Shown: positions 43,455 through 52,945, counted from the stretch's first letter. The stretch: DNA of 64,000 bases from Streptomyces caelestis (GCF_001279005.1 NZ_LGCN01000017.1:124001-188000), one strand, 5' to 3'. Made by a program: numbers and translations. The notes: generated from the letters alone by a model not told the origin.

Positions 43455-44246
43455 ATGTCGCGTTGGAAAGCTCTGCTCCCGGATCTCGACCCGAGGGTGC
43501 GGCATCTGGTGGTGTGCTTGCGCCGGCTGAAGGACCACAGCGGGCTGAGCATGCGTCAATTGGCGGCGAAGACGGGGTACAGCACGTCGTCGTGGGAGCG
43601 CTACCTGGGAGGCAGGTCGCTGCCGCCCCGGGAGGCCGTCGAGGCGATCGCGTCGGTCACCGGCGACGACCCGACCCGGCTGCTGGCGCTGTGGGAGGTC
43701 GCGGCGGCGGCGTGGACGGGCCGGCGCACGAGCACGACGGCGGCCGCGGGCGACGGGGCCGAAGCCGTACCGGAGACGACGTCGGCCGGGTGGGAGCCGC
43801 CCGTCCGCCGAAGGCCCCCGCGGGGCGTACTGGCCGCCGGTGTCGTGGCGTTCCTGCTGGTGACCGCCTCGGCCGTGGTCCTGGTGGTCCGGCTCGCCGA
43901 GGACGACGACGGGCGCATGCAGCGCCCGCCGGTGTCGTCGGCCGCGCCGGCCGGTGCCGGGCCGGCGTCGCCGGCTCCCTCGTACGCCTGCCGGATCGAG
44001 CGGATCGACGGCCGGTGGTACGCGGGACTCAGCCGGACCCGGGACGCGATCCTGCTGTCCGGCAACGCCGGGGCGCCGGTCGCCGAGGCGCAGTGTCTGC
44101 TGCGCCGGGCCGGGTTCCCGCCGGGGGACGTCGACGGCATCTACGGTCCGCGGACCGAACGGGCCGTCCAGCGGCTTCAGCAGAAGGCCGGCCTGGTCGT
44201 GGACGGCATCGTCGGCCCGCACACCTGGGGAGCCCTGCGCGGATGA
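43455..44246 (+). CDS. Membrane-anchored XRE regulator with peptidoglycan-binding domain
   Basis: A 263-residue single-pass protein. An XRE/HTH domain spans about 16-80 (LSMRQLAAKTGYSTSSWERY). A disordered linker and TM helix (VLAAGVVAFLLVTASAVVLV, about 125-147) follow. Outside the membrane is a PG_binding_1 domain (VAEAQCLLRRAGFPPGDVDG and YGPRTERAVQRLQQKAGL). It could sense the cell wall and regulate genes directly from the membrane. Its stop overlaps the next gene, a related membrane-anchored HTH protein, so the two are co-expressed. Confidence 0.88.
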   Translation: MSRWKALLPDLDPRVRHLVVCLRRLKDHSGLSMRQLAAKTGYSTSSWERYLGGRSLPPREAVEAIASVTGDDPTRLLALWEVAAAAWTGRRTSTTAAAGDGAEAVPETTSAGWEPPVRRRPPRGVLAAGVVAFLLVTASAVVLVVRLAEDDDGRMQRPPVSSAAPAGAGPASPAPSYACRIERIDGRWYAGLSRTRDAILLSGNAGAPVAEAQCLLRRAGFPPGDVDGIYGPRTERAVQRLQQKAGLVVDGIVGPHTWGALRG

Positions 44247-45103
44247 CGCCGGCACCGGAACGCACCGAACTGGCCGCCGCCCTGCGGGAGATGCGGCAGC
44301 GCACGGGCCTGAGCCTGACGGGCCTGAAGGAGCGCACCCCGTTCAGCAGGTCCTCCTGGGGCCGCTACCTCAAGGGTGACACGCTGCCGCCCCGGGAGGC
44401 GGTGCGGGCGCTGTGCCGCCTGGCGGGCGAGCCGGAGGGGCGCTGTCTGGCGCTGTGGGAGATCGCGGAGGCGGCGAGCAGCGGACGCGCCGCCCACGCC
44501 CCGCCGGACGCGCCGGCACCGTCCCGTGGGGCTCCGCCGGACGTCCCGCCACCCGAAGGGACGAACCGAATCAGGTCGTTACGGATCCCGCCGCGCGTCG
44601 CGGTGGTGGCGGTGGCCGTGCTGGCCGTCCTGGCCTCGGTCGTCCTCGCGACCGTCCTGCCGGCGCAGGACGGGGCGCCGGGCGGGGCGCCGGGCGGATC
44701 CGCCGGGGCGGCCCGTACGAGCCCGGCCCCGGGGGCGACCGGGGTGCCGCCGCCCCGTTGCCGGGGCGCGTCCTGCGCGGGGAAGGACCCGATCAACATG
44801 CTCTGCGGCGTCGCGCCGGACACCCTCACCACGTACCGCACGGTGGGCGGGGCCCGGCTGGAGCTGCGGCACAGCCCCCGGTGCGGGACGAGCTGGGCCC
44901 GTATGTGGTCCACCGAGATCGGCGACCGCGTCGAGCTGACCGCGCCCGGCCCGCCCCGTTCCGCCGAGGTGACGGACGCCCTGGACGCACGGGCGTACCT
45001 CTACACCCCCATGGCGGCGACGACGCCCGGCACCGTCGTACGGGCCTGCTTCCACCCGGCCGCGAGGACCGGGCCGGAGTGCTTCGAGGCCAGGGTGGGA
45101 TGA
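44243..45103 (+). CDS. Membrane-anchored XRE regulator with DUF2690 domain
   Basis: A 286-residue single-pass protein. The HTH domain spans about 9-65 (LSLTGLKERTPFSRSSWGRY) and the TM helix (VVAVAVLAVLASVVLATVL) is near 115-135. The extracytoplasmic DUF2690 domain has CRGASCAGKDPINMLCG, LELRHSPRCGTSWARM and a final conserved cysteine. The ATG overlaps the previous TGA (ATGA). The HTH closely resembles that of its partner, suggesting they arose by duplication and took on different sensor domains. Confidence 0.88.
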   Translation: MTPAPERTELAAALREMRQRTGLSLTGLKERTPFSRSSWGRYLKGDTLPPREAVRALCRLAGEPEGRCLALWEIAEAASSGRAAHAPPDAPAPSRGAPPDVPPPEGTNRIRSLRIPPRVAVVAVAVLAVLASVVLATVLPAQDGAPGGAPGGSAGAARTSPAPGATGVPPPRCRGASCAGKDPINMLCGVAPDTLTTYRTVGGARLELRHSPRCGTSWARMWSTEIGDRVELTAPGPPRSAEVTDALDARAYLYTPMAATTPGTVVRACFHPAARTGPECFEARVG

Positions 45104-45117
45104 GACCCGGGGCTCGG

Positions 45118-46338
45118 TCAGGACCGTCCGTGGTCCCGCAGTCCCGTCCCCAGCCTGCGCAGCCCTTCCGCGATCTCGTCCGGCGTCTGGGTGACGAAGC
45201 AGAGCCGCATCGTGGCCCGGTCCGGGTCGGCGGCGTGGAAGGGCGCGCCGGGCACGTACGCCACGTCGTGCCGGACCACCCCGGGGAGCAGGGCCGTGGT
45301 GTCGTACGGCTCCGGCAGGCGGGCCCAGAGGAACATGCCGCCCTCGGGGCGGGTCCAGGTCGAGCCGTCGGGGAGTGCGGCGGGCAGGCCCGCGAGCATG
45401 GCGTCGCGGCGGGCGCCGTACACGGCCGCGACGCGGCGCACGTGGGCGTCGAGGTCGTGGTCGGCGAGGTAGCGGGCCGCGGCGAGCTGGTTGACGGTGG
45501 GGGTGTGCAGGTCGGCGGCCTGCTTGGCGACGGCGCAGGCGCGGCGCAGCTCGGCGGGGGCGCGCAGCCAGCCCAGGCGCAGGCCGGGGGCCATGACCTT
45601 GGAGAGGCTGCCGAGCAGCACGGTGCGGTCCGCGGCGCCGGGGTGGGCGGCGATCCACGGCACCCGTTCGCCCTCGTAGCGCAGTTCGCCGTACGGGTCG
45701 TCCTCGACGATCCACAGTCCGCGCCGGGCGGCGACCTCCGCGACGGCGGCGCGGCGGGCGGCAGGCAGGGTACGGCCGGTCGGGTTCTGGAAGGTGGGCA
45801 CGGTGTAGAGGAGTGCGGGGCGTTCGCGCGCCACCAGTGCGTCCAGCGCGTCCGGGTCGAGCCCCCGCTCGTCGCCGGGGACGGCCACCACGCGTGCCCC
45901 GGCCAGGGAGAAGGCCTGAAGTGCCGCCAGGTAGCAGGGGCTTTCGACCAGGACCGTGTCGCCGGGTTCGAGCAGCGCGGTGGCGAGGAGGGAGAGCGCC
46001 TGCTGGGATCCGGTGGTGACGAGCAGGTCGTCGGGGGTGGTGGGCAGACCGCGGGCGGCCGTGCGCGCGGCGAGTGCCGCCCGCAGCGCGGGCTCGCCCT
46101 CCGTCGTGGAGTACTGCAGGGCCCGCGCGGGGGTCTCGGCGAACACCGCCCGGTACGCCTCCGCGATGCCGTCGGCGTCGAACAGCTCGGGGGCCGGGAG
46201 CCCGCCCGCGAAGTTGATGACCTCGGGGCGGGCGGTGACGGCCAGGATGTCCCGTACGGGCGAGCCGCCGACCGCGCGGGCCCGTGCCGCGAGCCGCGGT
46301 GTGGGGGCGAGGACGGGGGCGGGCTCGGTGGCGGTCAT
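45118..46338 (-). CDS. PLP-dependent aminotransferase (class I/II, LysN/MocR-like fold)
   Basis: A 406-residue fold-type I enzyme. PEVINFAGGLPAPELFD is at the start, TGSQQALSLLATALLEPGD in the middle, and the PLP lysine is in GSLSKVMAPGLRLGW. It resembles 2-aminoadipate and broad-specificity aromatic aminotransferases. No N-terminal GntR domain is present, so it is an enzyme rather than a MocR regulator. The end nearly meets the convergent DUF2690 gene. The amino donor and acceptor cannot be deduced. Confidence 0.92.
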   Translation of the reverse strand: MTATEPAPVLAPTPRLAARARAVGGSPVRDILAVTARPEVINFAGGLPAPELFDADGIAEAYRAVFAETPARALQYSTTEGEPALRAALAARTAARGLPTTPDDLLVTTGSQQALSLLATALLEPGDTVLVESPCYLAALQAFSLAGARVVAVPGDERGLDPDALDALVARERPALLYTVPTFQNPTGRTLPAARRAAVAEVAARRGLWIVEDDPYGELRYEGERVPWIAAHPGAADRTVLLGSLSKVMAPGLRLGWLRAPAELRRACAVAKQAADLHTPTVNQLAAARYLADHDLDAHVRRVAAVYGARRDAMLAGLPAALPDGSTWTRPEGGMFLWARLPEPYDTTALLPGVVRHDVAYVPGAPFHAADPDRATMRLCFVTQTPDEIAEGLRRLGTGLRDHGRS

Positions 46339-46656
46339 GGCACGGCTCCTTGGGCTGCGGTGACGAGGCGTGTCCCGCAGCCTAGAAAATTGCGTGCCCT
46401 CTACACGCGGCTTTCCGCGATCCGGACGCCCCGGCCGCTCCCGGCCCTCCGTGCCGACCACCCGGGGGAACACGGCGTGGAACCGGGCCGGATGCTCCGC
46501 GCCGCGGTCGATCCGCCGCCGCGGCGCGAGAGGACGCCGGCCGGGCACGTCACCGGCCGTGGACGTCCCCCGGGGGCGGTGACGCCGGTCGGCGTTCGAC
46601 GACCGGACGGAAAACCGGACTCGGCGGCGCCCGGCCCGCCCGGCCCGCACAGCCGG
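46339..46656. other. Gene-free stretch between aminotransferase and XRE gene
   Basis: Contains the aminotransferase promoter on its left side and the 3' flank of the XRE gene on its right. No coding signal, repeat or clear hairpin terminator was seen. Confidence 0.5.
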
Positions 46657-48138
46657 CTAGCCGAGCTCCGTCGTGCCCTCCGGGACCCATTCCTCGCCGC
46701 CCAGCGGGAACTCGTACGCCGGTCGCCCGTCGTTGCCGCTGGTGCGGAAGGGGCGCCCCTTGTCGTCCACGGTGAGCGTGCCGCTGCGGGAGCCGCTGGA
46801 CCACTTCAGCTCCAGGTACCAGCTCACGTCGTACGCGGCGGTGCCGGCCGTGACGTAGTAGACCTCGGGGTCCGACTCGCTCACCGAGAACGGGAAGTTC
46901 CGCTGCCCGGACGCCGGGGTCACGACCGGGCGCGCGGCGTCGAGGGCGACCGTGAAGGAACGCGTGGGCACGTTGCCGCCGCAGCCCACACCGGGGTAGC
47001 CCATCACGAAGTCGTTCCAGGGGAGCGGCGACCGCTTGCCCGCCACCCGCACGGTGAGTCCCTGCACGACCACCGTCTCCTCCCCGGTCCCCTGCACGGT
47101 GAGCTGCACGTACTGCTCCCCCGACGAGACGGCCCCGAACGCACTGGCCCACGCCGCCGCGCCCGGCTCCTGCGGCGGCGGTTTCACCTCGCTCGCCGGC
47201 CTGTTGATCAGATACCGGTGCGCGCAGGGAGCCTGCCACGCGTACGGGTTGGCCTGCACGGTCAGCGGCGCGGCGTCCCCGTCGCCGTCGCCCGCCGGGG
47301 CGGCGGAGGCGGTGGCCGGGGCGCGGGGTGTCCCCTCGGCCTTCGCGGAGGCGGAGGCGGAGACGGAGGCCGACGCGGAGGCGGAGGCGGAGGTCGACGG
47401 TGACGCGATGACGTCCTTGGTCCCGTCCGCCCCGGCGTCGGCGGTCGCGGCTCCCGCCGTGCCCTTCCGGTCGACCCCGCCCCCGTCGCCATCGTCCGGC
47501 AGGCCCAGGGCGAGCGTGACCCCGCCGAGCACGGCGGCCACGGCGATCCCCGCGAGGACGGCGGTACGGGCACGGCGGCGGGGGCGGGTGCGGACCTCGC
47601 CGGGGCCGGTGGCCGCCGGGACCTCGGCCTCCTGGGGCCCTGCCTGCGGGGTCTCCGCTTCCGGGGCCTCGGCCCCGGGCCGCCCCGGCGCCGGCCGCCC
47701 GGCCACCGGGCGGCCGTCCGCGTCCTGGCCCCGGCCCGCCGCGCTCTCCGCCGGTTCGCCGACGCGTGCCGGTGCGTCCGCGGGAGCCGGTGCGTCCGCG
47801 GCAGCCGTGTCCCCGACGGACGCCGCTTCTCCGGCGGGAGCCGTGGCCCCGGCGGGAGCCGCCCCTTCCGACGGCGCCCCCTTCCGCCCCCGCGCCGCGT
47901 CCGCCAGCACCCACCGCCGGTGCAGCTCGACCAGTTCCTCGGGGCTCGCCCTGCACAGCCGCGCCAGCCGTTCCACCGGCGCGTACTCCGCCGGCACCGC
48001 GTCCCCGTTGCAGTACCGGTGCAGGGTCGACGTACTCATGTGGAGCCGTTTGGCGAGCACCCCGTAGCTCAGCCCGGACCGCTCCTTCAGCGCCCTCAAC
48101 CGCGCGGCGAACTCCGCCGCGGCCGTGTCCTGCGACAC
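46657..48138 (-). CDS. Membrane-anchored XRE regulator with large extracytoplasmic domain
   Basis: A 493-residue protein. The HTH is near the N-terminus (LSYGVLAKRLHMSTSTLHRY). A long Ala/Pro-rich linker and a TM helix (AVLAGIAVAAVLGGVTLALG, about 195-215) follow, then an Ser/Ala repeat stalk, then a globular outer domain of about 190 residues with paired cysteines (APCAHRYLI, GVGCGGN). GTG 48138 lies 4 nt after GGAGG and is preferred to GTG 48150, which would begin inside that ribosome binding site. It is the third inside-out regulator within 5 kb. The ligand is unknown. Confidence 0.85.
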   Translation of the reverse strand: MSQDTAAAEFAARLRALKERSGLSYGVLAKRLHMSTSTLHRYCNGDAVPAEYAPVERLARLCRASPEELVELHRRWVLADAARGRKGAPSEGAAPAGATAPAGEAASVGDTAAADAPAPADAPARVGEPAESAAGRGQDADGRPVAGRPAPGRPGAEAPEAETPQAGPQEAEVPAATGPGEVRTRPRRRARTAVLAGIAVAAVLGGVTLALGLPDDGDGGGVDRKGTAGAATADAGADGTKDVIASPSTSASASASASVSASASAKAEGTPRAPATASAAPAGDGDGDAAPLTVQANPYAWQAPCAHRYLINRPASEVKPPPQEPGAAAWASAFGAVSSGEQYVQLTVQGTGEETVVVQGLTVRVAGKRSPLPWNDFVMGYPGVGCGGNVPTRSFTVALDAARPVVTPASGQRNFPFSVSESDPEVYYVTAGTAAYDVSWYLELKWSSGSRSGTLTVDDKGRPFRTSGNDGRPAYEFPLGGEEWVPEGTTELG

Positions 48139-48350
48139 CCTTCCTCCCACCCCGTGTCCCGTCCCGCCGTTCCAGGGAATGGTCGTTTCCCCAGGTCAAC
48201 AGCGGTACGAGCGTTCCAACGTCCCGGAAACCCCGCCAGGCCTGGCGGCCGGGACGGATCACCGAACAAGCTCTGGTCATCCAAGCACGCCGCTCCCGGC
48301 ATCCGGTCGAGCGGTCACTCCAAAGCCTTACTCACGCAAAGGAATTCGCC

Positions 48351-49073
48351 ATGCGTACGTCCCGCATCCGTCTGATCGCCGCCACCGGGGCCGCCCTCGC
48401 CGCCCTCGCCCTCACGGCGTGCCAGGAGGGCACGGGCCTCGAGGACGAGGGCGCCGGCACGTCACAGCCGGGCGCGACGGCGACCGCGGACACGCCCTCG
48501 GGCTCCGCGCAGGACGCCTCCGCCTCCAACAAGCCGTCCCGGGCCGGGAACAAGGACACCGGCACCGGAGGCGAGGACACCGGCAGCGGAGGCGCCGGGG
48601 ACAAGGCCGACGGCGGCGCGAACGGCTCCGACGACGCCCCGCGGGCCCGCGTCACCTGCGACGGCTCCCACACCACCGTCGACGCCAAGCCGGTCCCCCG
48701 CCCCGTCAACCACATGCTGATCACGGTCGAGAACTCGGGCTCGCGGACCTGCGACCTCACCTACTACCCGGTGCTCCGCTTCGACGAGATGCAGTGGGTG
48801 CCGCAGCCCGTCGAGGCGTCGAAGCCGCAGGCCGTGGTCACCCTCGCCCCGGGCGAGACGGCGTACGCGGGCGTGCTCCTGTCGGCCGCCGACGGCAGCG
48901 GGGACGGCGGCGCCACCGCCCACAAGCTCACCGTCGCCTTCCAGGGCGCCACCCCGAACAGCGACGGCGGCCCGTCGGCCGTCCCGGCCCTGCCGGCGGA
49001 CGGCGTGTACTACGACAGCAGCATGGCGGTGACGTACTGGCAGCAGTCGATGGACGACGCCCTCACCTACTGA
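48351..49073 (+). CDS. DUF4232 lipoprotein
   Basis: A 240-residue lipoprotein: signal peptide with lipobox LTAC, a long Ser/Gly/Thr linker, and a DUF4232 beta-domain with VENSGSRTCDLTYYPVLRF. AAAGGAA precedes the ATG. It is divergent from the XRE gene, so that regulator may control it. Function unknown; DUF4232 proteins are abundant on the Streptomyces cell surface. Confidence 0.85.
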   Translation: MRTSRIRLIAATGAALAALALTACQEGTGLEDEGAGTSQPGATATADTPSGSAQDASASNKPSRAGNKDTGTGGEDTGSGGAGDKADGGANGSDDAPRARVTCDGSHTTVDAKPVPRPVNHMLITVENSGSRTCDLTYYPVLRFDEMQWVPQPVEASKPQAVVTLAPGETAYAGVLLSAADGSGDGGATAHKLTVAFQGATPNSDGGPSAVPALPADGVYYDSSMAVTYWQQSMDDALTY

Positions 49074-49084
49074 ACCCGCTGAAC

Positions 49085-50086
49085 CTACTGAGCGGCGCCC
49101 AGCTTCTGGGCCACCTCGGTGGCCCAGTAGGTGAGGATGGTGCGCGCACCGGCCCGCTTGATGCCGGTCAGCGCCTCGAGGATCGCCCGGTCCCGGTCGA
49201 TCCAGCCCTTCTCGGCGGCGGCCTCGATCATCGAGTACTCACCGGAGATCTGGTACGCCGCCACCGGCACGTCCACCGCGTCCGCGACCTTGGCCAGGAT
49301 GTCCAGGTAGGGGCCCGCCGGCTTCACCATGACCATGTCGGCGCCCTCCTCCAGGTCGAGCGCCAGCTCGCGCATCGACTCGCGGACGTTCGCCGGGTCC
49401 TGCTGGTACGTCTTGCGGTCGCCCTGCAGCGAGGAGCCGACGGCCTCCCGGAACGGCCCGTAGAAGGCGGAGGCGTACTTGGCGGTGTAGGCGAGGATCG
49501 CCACGTCCTCCCGGCCGATCTGGTCGAGGGCGTCGCGGATCACCCCGATCTGCCCGTCCATCATCCCGCTCGGCCCGACCACGTGGGCGCCCGCGTCGGC
49601 CTGCACCTGGGCCATCTCGGCGTACCGCTCCAGCGTGGCGTCGTTGTCGACTCGCCCCTGGTCGTCGAGGACCCCGCAGTGCCCGTGGTCGGTGAACTCG
49701 TCGAGGCACAGGTCGGACATGACGAGCAGGTCGTCCCCGACCTCGGCCCGCACGTCCCGCAGGGCGACCTGGAGGATCCCGTCCGGGTCGGTGCCGGGCG
49801 TCCCGAGGGCGTCCTTCCCGGACTCCTCCGGCACGCCGAACAGCATGATCCCGGAGATCCCGGCCGCCACGGCCTCCGCCGCCGCCTTCTTCAGGCTGTC
49901 CCGCGTGTGCTGCACGACCCCCGGCATCGCCGCGATCGGCACGGGTTCGCCCGCACCCTCGCGCACGAAGGCGGGAAGGATGAGGTCGGCGGGGTGCAGC
50001 CGGGTCTCGGCGACCATGCGCCGCATGGCGGGGGTGGTACGCAGACGCCGCGGCCGCGCGCCGGGGAAGGATCCGTACGTCGTCAT
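49085..50086 (-). CDS. hemB: Delta-aminolevulinic acid dehydratase (porphobilinogen synthase)
   Basis: A 333-residue HemB. The substrate lysines are in [15 protein letters not shown] and [12 protein letters not shown]. The metal-site segment reads [14 protein letters not shown]: two of the three zinc cysteines are kept and the middle one is Asp. It condenses two aminolevulinates to porphobilinogen in haem and cobalamin synthesis. No other hem gene lies beside it in this window, whereas it commonly ends a hemACD operon; here an alpha/beta hydrolase gene is divergent upstream. Confidence 0.96.
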   Translation of the reverse strand: MTTYGSFPGARPRRLRTTPAMRRMVAETRLHPADLILPAFVREGAGEPVPIAAMPGVVQHTRDSLKKAAAEAVAAGISGIMLFGVPEESGKDALGTPGTDPDGILQVALRDVRAEVGDDLLVMSDLCLDEFTDHGHCGVLDDQGRVDNDATLERYAEMAQVQADAGAHVVGPSGMMDGQIGVIRDALDQIGREDVAILAYTAKYASAFYGPFREAVGSSLQGDRKTYQQDPANVRESMRELALDLEEGADMVMVKPAGPYLDILAKVADAVDVPVAAYQISGEYSMIEAAAEKGWIDRDRAILEALTGIKRAGARTILTYWATEVAQKLGAAQ

Positions 50087-50214
50087 ACCACCTACGCTAC
50101 GCCCGCCCTCCGCGTGCCTTTGCCGACGCGGAGTCGGCCCGGTCCTCCGGCCCCGGTCACCGGGGGATACGGTGCTCGTCCCGCGTCATCACGCCACCCG
50201 AGGAGGATCCGACC

Positions 50215-50979
50215 GTGCACAGTGCCGCCGTGACACCCGAGGGCGACCGCGTCCGCTGGGTCGAGCTGCCCGGCCGGGAGCCGGCCCGCGTCTACGTCCA
50301 CGGCCTGGGCGCCACCTCCCCCGCATACTTCACGGCGACCGCCGTCCACCCCCTCCTCGCGGGCCACCGCTCGCTCCTGGTGGACCTCCTCGGCCACGGC
50401 CACAGCGACCGCCCCACCTCGTGCGCCTACACCCTGGAGGACCACGCCGACGCGCTCGCCGCCGCCCTGCGCGCCGCGGACGTCACCGGCGCCGAACTCG
50501 TCGCCCACAGCATGGGCGGCTCGGTCGCCGTCGTACTGGCCGCCCGCCACCCGGAGCTGGTGTCCAGGCTCGTCCTGGTCGACGCCAACCTCGACCCGCT
50601 GCCCCGGGTGCCCGGGGCATCCGGCAGCAGCGGCATCGCGGCCTATACGGAGGAGGAGTTCGTGTCCGGCGCCTGGCGCGAGGTCCGCGACCGGGCGGGC
50701 GCCCACTGGTGGTCGACGATGCGCCTGGCGGGCCTGGAGGCCCTGCACCGCAGCGCCACCCAGCTGATCCGCGGCACGACTCCGACGATGCGCGAGCTCC
50801 TGCTCGCGCTGCCGGTCCCCCGCGCGTTCCTGTACCCCGAGGCCGACGGGCCGTTCCCCGGATCGGCCGAACTGGCGGCCGCGGGAGTGTCGTTGACGGC
50901 GGTCCCCGACTGCGGCCACAACATCATGCTGGACAACCCGGAGGCGTTCGCCCGGACGGTGGCAAAAGCACTCGCCTGA
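50215..50979 (+). CDS. Alpha/beta hydrolase
   Basis: A 254-residue hydrolase. The oxyanion region is YVHGLGAT, the nucleophile elbow AHSMGGSV (Ser), and the catalytic His is in PDCGHNIMLDNP; an acidic residue after strand six completes the triad. GTG start with GAGGAGGA upstream. No signal peptide, so it is cytosolic. Substrate unknown. It is divergent from hemB. Confidence 0.92.
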   Translation: MHSAAVTPEGDRVRWVELPGREPARVYVHGLGATSPAYFTATAVHPLLAGHRSLLVDLLGHGHSDRPTSCAYTLEDHADALAAALRAADVTGAELVAHSMGGSVAVVLAARHPELVSRLVLVDANLDPLPRVPGASGSSGIAAYTEEEFVSGAWREVRDRAGAHWWSTMRLAGLEALHRSATQLIRGTTPTMRELLLALPVPRAFLYPEADGPFPGSAELAAAGVSLTAVPDCGHNIMLDNPEAFARTVAKALA

Positions 50980-51006
50980 CGCCCGCCCGCGCGGGACCCC
51001 GTCCGC

Positions 51007-51321
51007 TCACGCCGCCGTGTCCCACGCGCCGGGGAGGTCCTCCTCGTCCGGCGGACGGTGCGCGGCCTTCTCGCGGGCGCGCAGGACGGCCCAGGCGAGG
51101 AGGGACACGCAGGCGAGGTACCAGGGCAGCGGCCAGAGGACGGGCCACCAGCCGGCGGACGGTGCGAGGAGGAGGTCGGTCGCGGCCGTGGTCATGCCGG
51201 CGGCGAGGCTCCAGCACAGCAGGCGCCCGGTCCACCGGACAGCGCCGGCGAACCGGTTCGGGGCGGTGGGGCGCCGCGTACGGGAACGGCAGGAGGGCAG
51301 GGCTCTGCCGGGTTCGCTCAT
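51007..51321 (-). CDS. Small two-TM membrane protein (intact copy)
   Basis: A 104-residue protein with a basic N-terminus and two hydrophobic segments (WTGRLLCWSLAAGMTTAATD and WYLACVSLLAWAVL) separated by SAGWWPVLWPLP. ATG 51321 (MSEPGRAL) follows GGAGGA; a longer frame to 51339 is less likely. A truncated second copy lies at 60.6-60.8 kb, also upstream of an RHS gene and in the same relative orientation, so the gene and the RHS gene travel as one duplicated block. Function unknown. Confidence 0.75.
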   Translation of the reverse strand: MSEPGRALPSCRSRTRRPTAPNRFAGAVRWTGRLLCWSLAAGMTTAATDLLLAPSAGWWPVLWPLPWYLACVSLLAWAVLRAREKAAHRPPDEEDLPGAWDTAA

Positions 51322-51687
51322 CGCGGGAGGATCCTTCACGGAAGCGGGGGTGGACGTGGCCGGATCGGCCGGACGCGCTCAGTGTGCAGACCGTGGGACC
51401 GCTCCCACAGGACCGTCACGGGGCGGTCGCACCCTCTGAGACAACTTCCCACCAGGCGTTTTCCCCCAACCGCCCCGAGGGGACCGGGCAAGCCCCGTCC
51501 GCACGGCCGGACATCGCGTCGTGAACCTGGCCGAAAAAGCCCCTTCAAGAGCGGCAAGCATCCGAATTGCCCCCGCCTCGAAGCTTTTCGGTCGATGCCG
51601 TCCGGCAAAAAGGCCGGAGAGCGGACAACTTCACTCTCTCACCAGCCCGATTCACCAGAGAAAAGCCCTACTTGTCACCGATAACCG

Positions 51688-51803
51688 GTGGGGCTGATTC
51701 CGGCCCGTATGCATATGACGTTCGAGGGCACACCGCGTCGCTTCGTGTGCACCCTGTGACAACTTGTGGGGCGCCGGTGACCGTTGGGAGGTCACCGGTT
51801 CTG
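51688..51803. repeat. RHS upstream region, copy A
   Basis: This stretch (GGGGCTGATTCCGG, then CCGTATGCA, then GTGACAACTTGTG, then GGTGACCG) is clearly related to 61206-61323, directly upstream of the long RHS gene. In copy A it is followed by a deletion that joins it to the 3' part of an RHS gene. It probably holds the RHS promoter; GTGACAACTTGTG is the best conserved core. Confidence 0.7.
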
Positions 51804-51844
51804 ACTGTCTGCCTGCCTGTCGTACTCCTGGCTCCCTATTCACC

Positions 51845-52428
51845 CATGCCGTCGGCGGCACGCCCTACGGCCTGGTCCACGCGGGCACGAACGGCGTCGA
51901 CACCGGATTCCTCCGCGACCCCGCGGGCACGCTGAACTCCATGACGACGGGGGGAAGTCCTTCTCCTACCTCACTGACGCCACCGGCGACGTCCTCGGCC
52001 TGGTCGACGACGCGGGCAAGCACACCCACATCTACGCCTACGGCCCCACCGGCCTGCCCCGCACCGCCCCCACCGAGGCCGTCCCCCAGCCCTACCGCTA
52101 CGCGGGCGGCGACCCCGTCAACCACAGCGATCCCACTGGGCTGCTTTCGCTGGACACCCTGGGGAACATCGGCAGTGGGCTTTCCGTTGCCGGCATCGTG
52201 CACGAAGGGCTCACCGACGGCCCGGATGCGGCTGAAGCGGCAACCGCCGGCGTCATCGCGGACATCGGTATCGCGGGCCTCTGCACAGCCGGGGCTGCGG
52301 TCACCGGCGGGCCGGCTGGAGCGGGGGCACTCAACTTGATGGGGCGATGTCGGGTGGCGTGGGCCATCGGTCACCGGCGCTGGTGGCCGCCGACCCACAT
52401 GGGCCGACCCTCGGTGTGCATACTGTGA
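51845..52428 (+). pseudogene. RHS/YD-repeat protein, C-terminal fragment with frameshift and internal deletion
   Basis: RHS core sequence is readable in two frames: TPYGLVHAGTNGVDTGFLRD then DPAGTLNSMTTGG, and after a one-base shift KSFSYLTDATGDVLGLVDD and IYAYGPTGLPRTAPTEAVPQ. The shift is at a run of six G (51949-51954) where seven would restore the frame. PYRYAGG is joined directly to DPVNHSDPTGL, so the usual DPTGLYKMGARYYDP block between two YAGG-like sequences is missing. A Gly/Ala-rich C-terminal tip of about 90 residues follows, as in polymorphic toxins. The N-terminal several kilobases are absent. Confidence 0.8.
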
Positions 52429-52505
52429 CCGGCAGAGGGGCCGTCGTCCGACCGAGCGGCGATGGATAGGGCCGATAGGCCACGGGCCGGGCCGGACGAT
52501 CAAGG

Positions 52506-52928
52506 ATGCCAGCGATGGATGTCAAGGAAAACTGGCGCCGCTACAGGCCTCGCCCCGTCGGCGCGGACCTCGACGAGATCCGTGCACTCCTCAGAGAGCA
52601 CACGGCGCGTGAGCGACGCGCCCAGGGCGATGGCGACACTGAGCTGATGAGGCTCTGCTGCTTCCAGCTGTTCACCAGCGGCGACCTCGACGACGTGCTC
52701 CTGATCTGGAGTGCGAAGCAAGCCAGCTTCGACGCAGCGTGCTCGATCGACATCGAATTCCTGCTTGGGCACGGGCTCGACGCGACGAAGGCCCACCTCT
52801 CGGTCAACCGTGCGCCTTCTGCGACGGCAGCACTGGATCGACTGCGCGAGCTCGAGGCAGACGGTGAATTCGAGGGTTTCTCAGTGGAGGAGCGCTCCGC
52901 CGGCTACGACCGGTACTACGTCGACTGA
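52506..52928 (+). CDS. Putative immunity protein of the RHS fragment
   Basis: A 140-residue acidic, helical cytosolic protein (VGADLDEIRALLREHTARER, LMRLCCFQLFTSGDLDDVLL), family not named. It resembles small proteins found directly behind Streptomyces RHS genes. It starts 77 nt after the RHS tip, with weak ribosome binding; an ATG four codons further in is possible. Position and size suggest an immunity partner left behind after decay of its toxin gene. That role is inferred. Confidence 0.65.
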   Translation: MPAMDVKENWRRYRPRPVGADLDEIRALLREHTARERRAQGDGDTELMRLCCFQLFTSGDLDDVLLIWSAKQASFDAACSIDIEFLLGHGLDATKAHLSVNRAPSATAALDRLRELEADGEFEGFSVEERSAGYDRYYVD

Positions 52929-52945
52929 CGAATCTGCAGCGCCGG

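Noticed and set aside
47280..47410. Ser/Ala codon repeat in the third XRE gene
   Set aside because: It is a low-complexity stalk within a coding region, not a separate repeat element.
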